From Cordylochernes scorpioides (lineage: Eukaryota > Arthropoda > Arachnida > Pseudoscorpiones > Chernetidae), in assembly GCA_030710605.1 (NCBI GenBank), contig CP092865.1, positions 140,265,282 through 140,329,281 on the forward strand: a stretch of 64,000 nt of DNA, given 5' to 3'. The notes below the pieces were generated by a model. That model worked only from the letters and a program-made list of their open reading frames with translations, was not told where the DNA came from and searched no databases. The position numbers and the translations under genes were made by a program. Of the stretch, positions 51,231 through 60,769 are shown in pieces (positions within the stretch are counted from its first letter, which is position 1; each line of letters starts with the position of its first letter).

Positions 51231-51514
51231 ATTATTATCTTGTTAAACAAGGGTTACAATAGGGTAATAGAGACATGTACAAGAAGACACACAAGGAGTC
51301 ACACTTATAAACACAATATTTATTTCTTCTCTACATATGAAATAAACAATGTATTCCTACAAAATGGTGCCATACCTCCCAGCAGAGTGTTGTCCATGTT
51401 GTTGACAGAGCAAGTTACAAACACACATTGTATCTTTAAACAATAACAAAGTGTTAGAGCAGCAAATGAAAACATTAAGACGTGAATGTTTCTTTTACAC
51501 ATCAATCAAACTTC

Positions 51515-51825
51515 TACTGTTGTTGTTGTTTCTTATCCCCTTGTGTAAAGATTATACGAATTCCATGAGTTAATGCTCCTCAAGCTGTTTTATGATAAGC
51601 AGTGGCCTCTCCCAAAGGTCCTATTTAGTGCATCTAATGCAAGCCAAAATATGTTCTGGAGCTGCAGGTGCCAAGCTACATTTTGGGCAAGTGGGGTAGA
51701 TTTTGTTATTATTTTCTATCTTCAATGGCTTGAGATGGCCTGTTCTAAATCTTGTTAGTGTTGTTTGATGCTGTCTATTTCTGATGTTCGAATCTCCTCC
51801 TGGGTCCACTCCACTGTACCAACTG
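51515..51825 (-). mobile_element. LINE 3'-end fragment, R2-partner family
   Basis: Minus-strand frame with TTLTRFRTGHLKPLKIENNN and CPKCSLAPAAPEHILACIRC (C-x2-C...H-x4-C), then a tail TTTACACAAGGGGATAAG with (AAC)n. The upstream part joins the 680-bp GC-rich repeat at about 51825. Confidence 0.78.
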
Positions 51826-52941
51826 CGTGGGGAAGAAGTTTTCCCACCCTCTACAATCACTCTAGAGGGGAGTGGAGTGGAGAGGCGACTCTGCGTGTTT
51901 GCCTTACGTCGGAGTGCCACTGGCCGGAGTTAGTGAAGCTGTAAGCTGGCTTCGGCCCTTGGTTAGCTGGCGTGAGACGCACGAGTCTTGAAACTCTTGG
52001 GTCTTCGCTCTGTGTGTGAGTCATTGGGAGCGTCCTTGCCGTGCGCGAAAATTGCACCATGGCTAGGCCTGGTGTTGAAAAACCAAGGGGTGCACACAGC
52101 AGTACCACCCCCCCGCCTTCGCGTTGGTTCCCCGCGTAAACCTCAGAACCTCAGAGGTCCTTGATTCGACGGCAGATTCAGGGAGTACTGTGATCAAAGG
52201 TTCGAGGGCCAAAGGGGGGGGGAGTCCTATTGGAGCGTAGGACGGGGTTTAACTAAGTCCGAACGAGAGGGCTCGGTCAGTAACCTTGCCAATGAACTCT
52301 CGGAGACGCCTGTGGGTGAATGGTCAACCCCATGGAGCCAGACCATAATGGCGGGCGCGAAGGGCCTACCAATGGCCGCTCGGTGCATGGAGAATGCATC
52401 ATTCCCTTTTGGCTGTGTGACCTGGATGTCAGCAAAGGTATTCGGTTTATGGACCTTTGAGGTCTGGGGAACTATTGCTCCTAGAATATACCAACTGTGC
52501 AAGGGGTGCACACAGCAGTACCACCCTCCCGCCTTCGCGTTGGTTCCCTGCGTAAACCTCAGAACCTCAGAGGTCCTTGATTCGTCGGCAGATTCAGGGA
52601 GTACTGTGAACAAAGGGTTCGAGGGCCAAAGGGGGGGGAGTCCTATTGGAGCGTAGGACGGGTTTAACTAAGTCCGAACAGGAGGGCTCAGTCAGCAACC
52701 TTGCCATGAACTCTCGGAGACGCCTGTGGGTTTGATTGGTCGACCCCATGGAGCCAGACCATAATAGCGGGCGCAAGGGGCCAAACAATGGCCCCTCGGT
52801 GCTTGGAGAATGCATCATTCCTTTTGGTTAGGTGACCTAGATACAGCAATGGGTATGCTATCGAATGCCGGTTTATGGACCGAAAGGTCTGGGTGGCCAC
52901 TGCTCCAAGGATATACCAGCTGTGCTTAGGTGGGATCCTTC
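51826..52941. repeat. 680-bp GC-rich repeat, about 1.6 copies, cut by gap
   Basis: Contains CTTGGGTCTTCGCTCTGTGT, AACCAAGGGGTGCACACAGC, GGAGCCAGACCATAATGGCG and CTCGGTGCATGGAGAATGCA blocks, seen again three to four times at 60770-63085. No conserved protein is encoded. The contig ends inside this repeat. Confidence 0.85.
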
Positions 52942-53041
52942 NNNNNNNNNNNNNNNNNNNNNNNNNNNNNNNNNNNNNNNNNNNNNNNNNNNNNNNNNNN
53001 NNNNNNNNNNNNNNNNNNNNNNNNNNNNNNNNNNNNNNNNN
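52942..53041. other. Assembly gap of 100 N
   Basis: Round-length N run. The right edge starts in the middle of a SINE-1 whose other half is left of the first gap. Confidence 0.98.
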
Positions 53042-53145
53042 AGAATTTTTTTTTTTATCAGAAAAAAAGTGTCCAATGCGGGAATCGAACCCAGGTCGTA
53101 GCGGTCAAAAACCAACGGTTTAGACCATCCTTCCACCGACCCCCT
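53042..53145 (-). mobile_element. SINE-1, right half (tRNA head), cut by assembly gap
   Basis: Begins in the poly-T region and contains the head (box B GGTTCGATTCC, GGATGGTCTAAACC). It completes the SINE that stops at 16914. The target duplication TTCTTTGATTTT follows at 53146-53157. Confidence 0.9.
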
Positions 53146-53324
53146 TTCTTTGATTTTAATATATCTAAATATCATTTAAAGACAACTTTGAATCAACCAA
53201 AAGCTTTGATCCCATGGTATGTTGAATTAAAGAAGTTATATTATATTTGATTGATCTTTTGATTACTTGTTCAGCAAGGATTGCTCTGTTCATGCTAGAA
53301 GATATAATCTGCCAATTAGAATAT

Positions 53325-53560
53325 ATTCAAGTACTTAAGTCTGGTCATCTACGGACAATGACTTTCCAGAATGGTTGCAAGGTTTTCCCACTATGTACTA
53401 AGTGCAATTTTCAATCTACAACCCCAAAACACATTATTGACTGTATTGACTCATCCAATGATGAGCTCTACTCATCCCCAGCAGACACCATCAACAAGCT
53501 CTACAAGCTTGATACCCTGATATGATTGAGCGGAGATAAGAAAGAAGAAGCTTTTAAAAA
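53325..53560 (+). mobile_element. LINE 3'-end fragment
   Basis: Plus-strand frame LKSGHLRTMTFQNGCKVFPL, then CTKCNFQSTTPKHIIDCIDS (C-x2-C...H...C), ending near 53523, with tail GGAGATAAGAAAGAAG. Confidence 0.8.
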
Positions 53561-54619
53561 TTGAAGACTTTTGGTTATGACAAATTGCTTTTAGGATATA
53601 GACTAGAATTCATAGATGAGGTATGTATAAGCGAACATCTTTTTGGCAAAAAAAATAATGTTATTTTTATCAAATTTTACCCATTCAATTTTTGGGAAAT
53701 AATCATTTTGGTGGGACACAAGGGATTGGAAGATGTCTTGCAGTGTTTATTATCCCCCAGCCGAAACTTTCATCATATAAAAATGTTTGTTTTAATTGCC
53801 ACACGAACGGTGAACAACACATACTTAAAGTACTATCAATCACAATATTCTGGGTGCGTTTGTTAGATTTAAACCAATATTGTATATATGCATAATATCT
53901 TGGGGCTTTAGATTTTATAAAAAGTTTTCTTTAAAATGATTGCGTTTTTGAAATGGTTTTTGTTTAAAAAGCTTATTAGAAGAAGGATATATTTATATAA
54001 ATCTCTTGATATAGCCCGGTTTCCTGGAGCATACTAAAGATGCCAAATATCCGAGATATTTATTTAAGCTTCTATTCAATTTAAAAATATCTGGATTACC
54101 CAAAATGTCGAGCCACAAAACTCTTCTATCCTTTTAACAATGGACATTTTATAAACAAACTTTCAAAATAATTGCGAAACCATGGTGCCAGATTAAATAT
54201 AAAAATCGCTTGGGCAAATGATTCCCCTCACACACAATTAAAAAAATAATCAAAACCTAAATATATTTTGCATTATATAATATATACTAATTGAATTATC
54301 GATTTAAAGAATATATTAATTGCAATTTTTTTAAAGACTCTAGTATAGAAATTAATATGAAATAAATTAAAGAAATGAGAAATAAATTTGTTAATAGTTA
54401 AAGGTGATTCTTCCTGTATAAAAATTTGCAGTTGATTCCGATAAAATAACTATTATTTCTATCTCATTCTTCAAAAACTCATTCTTGAACTCCCATTCTT
54501 AAACTGCCAAAGCCCTCTGCACAGTTTGAGCCTCGCCTTTTATTTTTCTTTTCACATGAATAAAATTACGCCAGACCTTTATTATAACAACTACTGTATT
54601 ACCTTGTGTTTATAATCTA
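53561..54619. other. AT-rich sequence, nothing recognised
   Basis: No conserved protein or RNA. Short ORFs have no recognisable motif. Confidence 0.4.
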
Positions 54620-54981
54620 CTAGACGGGTGACCCGGGCTTCGCCCCGGGATTGACCCGTGTGCATATCTACCCGAGTGATATATATTTAGATAAGATTTT
54701 TTAAAATAATTGTTTGGTATTAGTATTATCTATTTGTTTGCATCAGCATAATTTAATCTAAGCTTTGATAGAAGGCGCTGTTCATGAGCTAAGTAGAATA
54801 ATTTGAATATATAGTTTTAATGATTGATTTATATATTTTTTAAAAATAGCCTATCGTCTTCCTGTATTTTTTTACCTATGTATGGAAATTTTGGTTTGAA
54901 TTAGTGAACTACTGCGAATTTGTATACCGGAAATACAAACAAACAAACAAACATACAAACATTCATTTTTATATATATAGA
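54620..54981 (-). mobile_element. Non-autonomous Helitron with identifiable empty site
   Basis: 362 bp on the minus strand, starting TCTATATATATAAAAATG at 54981 and ending with hairpin CCCGGGGCGAAGCCCGGG, then TCACCCGTCTAG at 54620. It is flanked by A and T. The flanks join to TATAATCTATAATCCAAATT, which is the uninterrupted sequence in P1 repeats (e.g. near 16597). Confidence 0.92.
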
Positions 54982-55171
54982 TAATCCAAATTGTGCTTTT
55001 TCATACTGTATATAACGTTTTTCTATAATGAAGTTTTATTGAATTCTCAAATGCCCTATATTGACTTTTTTCCTATATATTGGAATAATCTTATATATTG
55101 ATTAAATATATTCTCAACACACATATAAATATTAAAGAAAGGTTTTGTGCAGTTAATTCTTCTATAGATAT

Positions 55172-55342
55172 TGTAGTATTTTTAATAATTACAACTCTCT
55201 TTAAAGCAACAAAAGAATTATTTATTGCATTTAGCAAGACAAGAAAACAAAAGACAAACTCGGGATGCCAAACAAAACTTTTAGGTTAGTTCCTATTCCC
55301 AATCTAGCTTTCACACAGAGTATTGAAAAAAAAAATACGACA
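55172..55342 (-). repeat. Copia 3' LTR
   Basis: 171 bp, TGTCGTA...ACTACA on the minus strand. It differs from the other LTR at about three to four positions. Confidence 0.93.
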
Positions 55343-55541
55343 ATCCCTCCCCTGTGTGGAAGCTTCTATCAAACAAGTCCGAGAGAGTTTATACAGTTTT
55401 TAAGTTTCTCCTTGGGAAGACTCTTTGTTAATAGGTCCGCTTCCATTTCGTCACTCCTAACAAATTCAAGGTCGATTGTTCCTTCTTCCACAGCATCTTT
55501 TACAAAATACAATTTCCGGTTTATATGTTTCGTCTGGGAAG

Positions 55542-56633
55542 TTATTTTTTCAGATTTAATCCACTTGATAGCAGATTGACTATCTGTTTTAAGCGTTGTA
55601 GGAAAGTTCGCATATCCTTACATAGTTCTTCTAAAAATCCTTTAATCCATTTTACTTCGCAGATCCCTTCGCATATCGAAATCAGTTCGGCTTCGCATGT
55701 AGACAGAGCCACCAAACTTTGTTTCTTGCTTCTCCAACTGATCAGGTTGTTTCCCAGTTTAACTGTGTATCCGGAATAAAACTTTGCGTCACTTGTTGAA
55801 CACCAGCTTGCATCTGTGCTGACAAGAATGCTATTTTCTGATGGCTTGTATCTTAACATTTTCCCTCTGGTGCCCTTCAGGTATCTATATATTCTCTTAA
55901 CTCCTGTTAAATGTACTTCTCTTGCATCATTGCAAAATCGGGATAAATTGCTCACATTAAAAGAAATATCTGGACGAGTTCCGGTTGCCAAATACATCAG
56001 GGATTCGATCATCTCTTGATACAATGTTCTGTCTACTGGTTTGGAGTCTTGACATTCATCAAAACTTTGTTTTCGATCTCCCGGAGTTTGTACAATGTTA
56101 CATTCTTCGAGTGCAAATTTCTTCAAGATTTTATCGATATAATGGGCATGTGATAGATCAAAACCGTATTCTGTTTTCTTTATCTCTATACCAATGAAAG
56201 GTTCATTCTCCCCTTTTTCTTTTAAAGCAACAAATCTTCCTATCTCTGATGCTAGTTTTTCATTAAAGGTTTTATCCGTTCCGGCTATTATTTGATCATC
56301 CACGTATAAACCCAATATTCCATATTCCTTTCCTTTTCTAAAAGTGTACACACATGGATCATATAGCGATCTTTCCATTCCCAGTTGTATCAGTATCTCG
56401 TTGATCTTTTTATTCCAACAATGTCCCGATTGTGGAAGTCCATATATACTTTTTAACAATTTGCAAACTTTGTCTTCTTCACCTTTTTCAACAAATCCTT
56501 CCGGCTGTTTCATAAAAATATCTTCCTTCAATTCTCTGTAAAGGTAGACTGTCTTCACATCATATGATGTTATAACCAAATTCAACTGAGCTGCTAGGGC
56601 TACAATTGCACGAAGACTTTCTTTTCTGATCAC
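55542..56633 (-). pseudogene. Copia reverse transcriptase and RNase H
   Basis: 363-residue frame with SIYGLPQSGHCWNK, active-site LYVDDQIIAG, RPDISFNVSNLSRF, and RNase H motifs STDASWCS and ALSTCEAELISI. The N-terminal part of the RT (56634-56890) is in other frames with a deletion, and the C-terminal end shifts frame near 55640. Confidence 0.88.
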
Positions 56634-56901
56634 TGCTGAAAATGATTCCTCATATTCTACGCCATATTTTTTATTACAACCAATAGCAACTAATCTAGCT
56701 TTTCTTCTATAAACACCTTCACTTTATGATCGTCATATTCTTTTCTCTTTGAACGAGAGTCCATACTTTATGCTTGTTGATAGAGTGAAATTCTTCTTTC
56801 ATTGCTTCGAGCCATTCATATTTATTCTCGCAGTTAATCGCCTCCTCATAATTTTCAGGAATACGTTCTTCTGGTTCTAATATAAAATTCACGTTATTTC
56901 T

Positions 56902-58038
56902 TTATTTTATTCTTTGCGAACGTCGAACGCCTTGTTCAAGCAATTTCATTTCTTCTTCTCTCAGTTTTGCTCTGTGTTTTTCCTCTAAAACTTCTTGTGT
57001 ATCTCCCTTTTTGCGACCTGACCTTACAATTCTTTCCTCGTTAGGTTCGTCTAGCGTGGGAATCGTTTCTTCATTTAGTTCTGAGGTTTCTGGACGCGTC
57101 CGATGGTCGATTTCAATATCATCTTCCTCTTTCTTTATATATGAAAAATGGTCGTAATTTGTGTCTTCTTGAAGATTTTTTGCATAATCAATTCCTTTCT
57201 CATTTTCGACAAATTTTACTGATCTTACTTCTTCTATTTTCTTAGTGATTATGTCATACACTCGATAAGCCTTTCTTTTCAGAGAATAGCCTACAAAAAT
57301 ACCTTTTCGACTTTTAGGCATAAATTTACTTCTATGTTGTTGTGTAATGGGCCAAAACGCCAAACAACCGAATATTCTGAAATGTCGAATGGAGGGTTTT
57401 CTTCCTTTCCATTTCTCCATTGGTGTATCAAGCTTGATTGACCTATGTGGAGTACAGTTTTTGACATATGATGCAGTAGCGACTGCCTCCGCCCAGAAAG
57501 CCATGGGTAATCCTGAATCAAACAATAATGTCCTTGCTGTTTCAATTAGGGTTCGGTTTACTCTCTCCGCAACTCCGTTACTTTGTGGCGAGTAGGCGGT
57601 GGAGAGTTGGTGGTGTATTCCATTTTTAATTAAGAAATTCTTGAATCTGTGATTAGTGAACTCTGTGCCATTATCAGTTCGCACATCCTTTATTTTCAGG
57701 TTTAGCTCATTTTCCACTCTTGCCTTAAATTCTTCAAACTTCCCCAAAGTTTCATCTTTGTTTTTCAGAAAGTAGATAAAGGTTCTTCGGCTGAAGTCAT
57801 CAGCCAGAACAAAAAAGTATTCTGATCCACCTAAAGATTGGTATGGCATTGGACCACATAAATCCATATGCACCAATTCAAGGGGTTTGGTTGTAGAGTT
57901 GGTGGTAACGGGATGGTAAAGTTGTCGAGTCAATTTCCCCATTATACAAGCTTCACATTCTGGCAAGTTCTTAAATTTAACATTAAACCCCAATACCACA
58001 TTCCGTTGAATTATCTCTTTCATGTACGCTTCGTTCAA
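56902..58038 (-). pseudogene. Copia integrase
   Basis: 378 residues. The second half of the zinc finger (LPECEACIMGK), then catalytic residues in VHMDLCGPM, VRTDNGTEF and NGVAERVNRTLIETAR (D, D, E). The C-terminal extension is acidic and ends RSQRIK. A one-base loss near 58030 separates it from the protease/GAG-pre-integrase part (LWHRILNH). Confidence 0.88.
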
Positions 58039-58622
58039 TGATTCAGTATTCTATGCCACAAGCTGATATTGTCATTCGAGAAATCATCTTTTGTGGTCAT
58101 GACATTCGCCGTCTTTTCCGAGTATTCATCTCTGGACCTTGTTTCCATTACATACATCCTATCCTGGATTTGAGCCTCTGCAATTAAATCATCCTGTTCA
58201 TTGTAAATCTTTGCTCCATCTCTATTGAAAATTACAGTATTTCCTTTGTTAGTTAATTCGTATATTGATAAAAGATTAGACCTTAAGTTAGGTACATGCA
58301 GAACTCCTTTAATTTGAACATTCTCAATTCCGTTTTCGGTACAAGTAGAAACCTTGATATCACCTTTAGCTGTAGCATGTGTAACTTTACCTTCTTCTGC
58401 CAAATTTATCTCACTTTCATAAGGCATTACATTTTCCATCCAGTCCAAGTGTGGGGATAAGTGCGTAGTACACCCTGAGTCAAGACACCAGGTTTGTATC
58501 TGACTATAATTATTTGAGGAGTTTTCAAAAACTCGATCTGTGCTGGTATTGAAAGTTTGTTCCGCAGGCTTGCTTAAGACGGTATTCGCATTATTTCTGA
58601 AATTTTGTTTGTTATAGTTCAT
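58035..58622 (-). pseudogene. Copia protease and GAG-pre-integrase region
   Basis: Retropepsin motif WCLDSGCTTHL (DSG) near 58455-58490, then VLHVPNLRSNLLSI and the ISLWHRILNH start of the integrase zinc finger. Same frame as gag. Confidence 0.87.
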
Positions 58623-58775
58623 ATTTGAATTTGCATTTCTTCTCCCATGTTGTTCTTGAGTTCGCTTATTTTTGAACCAGCAATCTTTAGCTAAATGTCC
58701 ATTTTTATGGCAAACAAAACACTCCTTTTGTCGATTCTGTTGATAGTGATTTCTTCTGTCTTTACTTCTGTAAGC

Positions 58776-59402
58776 CTATTCATTTTCATCATAATGACTC
58801 CCATTCATCTCAAAATTCATTCGATTCTCTTCCTCTCTAAGTGACTGCCGAATTTCATCAAGAGTTAAGTCTCTTCTAGTTCTCAGTACAACAGCGATCT
58901 TTTCCAATCTTGGATGGATACCTCGCACAATATGAAAAGCTAGTTCTCTTTGGGATATTTGGTGTCCGAGTGAAGAACTTTGAGAGGCAATATTTTTGGC
59001 TCTAGCCATATATTCGTTTATGGATTCGTTATTTTTCATCTTGATATTCTTAAGTTCAAGTCCAATATCAATGATCTTATCTTCTAGGTTGCCCGTGTAG
59101 ATTTTCTTTAATTCATCCCATACTTTCTTTGCTTTAGTTTCATCTAGAAACATTCCTGCTTGTTCATCTGATAGAGTTGTAACTATAATTCCAAAGGCTT
59201 CGTCATTCTTTTCACTCCATATTTGCCAAGCGACTTCATATTTTATATCAGGCTCGGGATCCGAAATTACGCATTTAAATAATTTCTTTCCACGTAAAAG
59301 TGCTCCGACTTTTAAAGCCCAAATCGGATAATTTGTTCCTGTTAAAGGTTCAATTTTTGTCGTTGGCGAAAAATTGCAATCCATTTTAGCCTTGTTTTTC
59401 AA
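58776..59402 (-). CDS. Copia gag
   Basis: 208 residues starting MKNKAKMDCNFSPTTKIEPL and containing TNYPIWALKVGALLRGKKLF and EYMARAKNIASQ, typical of the UBN2-type Copia gag. The frame ends at TAG 58776-58778. Beyond it the same frame continues into a zinc knuckle CFVCHKNGHLAKDC (58675-58724) and protease. It forms the particle shell. Confidence 0.9.
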   Translation of the reverse strand: MKNKAKMDCNFSPTTKIEPLTGTNYPIWALKVGALLRGKKLFKCVISDPEPDIKYEVAWQIWSEKNDEAFGIIVTTLSDEQAGMFLDETKAKKVWDELKKIYTGNLEDKIIDIGLELKNIKMKNNESINEYMARAKNIASQSSSLGHQISQRELAFHIVRGIHPRLEKIAVVLRTRRDLTLDEIRQSLREEENRMNFEMNGSHYDENE

Positions 59403-59650
59403 CTTTTTAAATTAAACAATATAGTTTAAAGGTAGTTTATAATTCAAAAATGTTTTTTTTTCAATCCTTCTATTTAAAACTTTCTTTTATCAATATAATT
59501 CAAATTCTATTGAAACATATTTCAAAATTTACATACCTTGATGCAGAAGAGATCTTTGTTTACCGATTAGAATAAACGTATCAAACTTCTGATAAAATAT
59601 TTTCGCTTTTTCTCAAGTTTTAAATTGAACCGCGCTCTGCTACCATAAAT

Positions 59651-59821
59651 TGTAGTATTTTAAATAATTACAACTCTCTTTAAAGCAACAAAAGAATTAT
59701 TTATTGCATTTAGCAAGACAAGAAAACAAAAGACAAACTCGGGATGCCAAACAAAACTTTTTGGTTAGTTCCTATTCCCAATCTAGCTTTCACACAGAGT
59801 ATTGAAAAATAAAATACGACA
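59651..59821 (-). repeat. Copia 5' LTR
   Basis: 171 bp. The sequence just downstream on the minus strand, ATTTATGGTAGCAGAGC, contains the initiator tRNA primer site. Confidence 0.93.
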
Positions 59822-59826
59822 GATAT

Positions 59827-60500
59827 ATAGCTATGTGTTCGTATAAATTTAAAAATATTAGATGAGTATGCTATTTAATTACAAAAATATTTTTTTAAAA
59901 GGTTGTCATAAAAAAACTAGCAACAAAATAAGGGCTAAATATTTTAAATTAAAGGAATCTTTCTCAGATACTTACTAGAGAGTTAATGATCTTGAAACAA
60001 CAATTTTAGAATGTATAGAAATAGGAGAAATATTGTATACCAAGCCAGGATGAAGTTTTCAAAATCAATTTAAATATGTGCAAAGATCCACGAAAATGAA
60101 TGGGACAACTCTGATGATGCAAAATCTGAACGATCTTTTAGAGGCTGAATATTGCGGTATTAAGATCTTGTTTTAGAGGCGGACACTGCGAAAGCTCAAG
60201 GAAATTATCAATGCGGCACCATTACAAAGTCTTGCCGCTGGTTTGAAAAGATGCCCGTTACGAAGACTCAAATTGACCAGGGCGGCACCATGTCTGCTAA
60301 ATCGGGCTGTTGGTTTTATAAGCCGCACGTTGCGATGGCTTAGGGAATCAGGGTAGCATCAGTCTACAAGATTAAGCATTATTCTAGATTAAATTTAGAT
60401 TAGTAAAGAAAATCCACTCCACAACGCGATCCTTTATTGTTGTGAATAAGAAAATCAACTTCCTGAGCAATATTTTAAGCACTTGTTAACAGCACATGAG
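59827..60500. other. No gene recognised
   Basis: AT-rich to 60050, then a stretch with GCGGCACCAT repeats (60210, 60280) that may be the decayed 5' half of the Tc1 element at 60520. Confidence 0.4.
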
Positions 60501-60745
60501 GGCTGTCTTTCTCTCTCTACGGCTGGCCCTCCATGCGTTATTTCAGCAGGATAATGCACGACAGCATATTGACGGTATTGTACGGACCTTTCTCATGCAG
60601 AAAATATTCGATTGCTGCCCTGGCCAGCGCATTCTCCTGATCTGTCACCAATAGAAATGATGGCGGGGCAACTGGCTCGTCAACACAGACCAGTCACTAC
60701 TGTCGATGAACCGTGGCATCATATTGGAGCTGCATAGGAAGTTAT
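60500..60745 (+). pseudogene. Tc1-like transposase remnant
   Basis: Plus-strand reading gives RYFQQDNARQHIDGIVRTFL, the Tc1 family FQQDNAxxH motif with its catalytic aspartate. It is followed by frame breaks and no intact DDE end. No inverted repeats were found. Confidence 0.8.
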
Positions 60746-60769
60746 ACCTGTCTTTACATTTTTTCCCGT

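Larger units (their letters stand above)
55172..59821 (-). mobile_element. Copia-type LTR retrotransposon, complete with target duplication
   Basis: 4650 bp with 171-bp LTRs (55172-55342, 59651-59821) and 5-bp duplication GATAT at 55167-55171 and 59822-59826. Gene order on the minus strand is gag, zinc knuckle, protease, integrase, RT, RNase H, the Copia (Pseudoviridae) order. Primer site TGGTAGCAGAG just inside the right LTR matches the 3' end of animal initiator tRNA-Met. Purine tract AGGGGAGGGAT precedes the left LTR. One in-frame stop and a few frameshifts disrupt the polyprotein. Confidence 0.95.
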
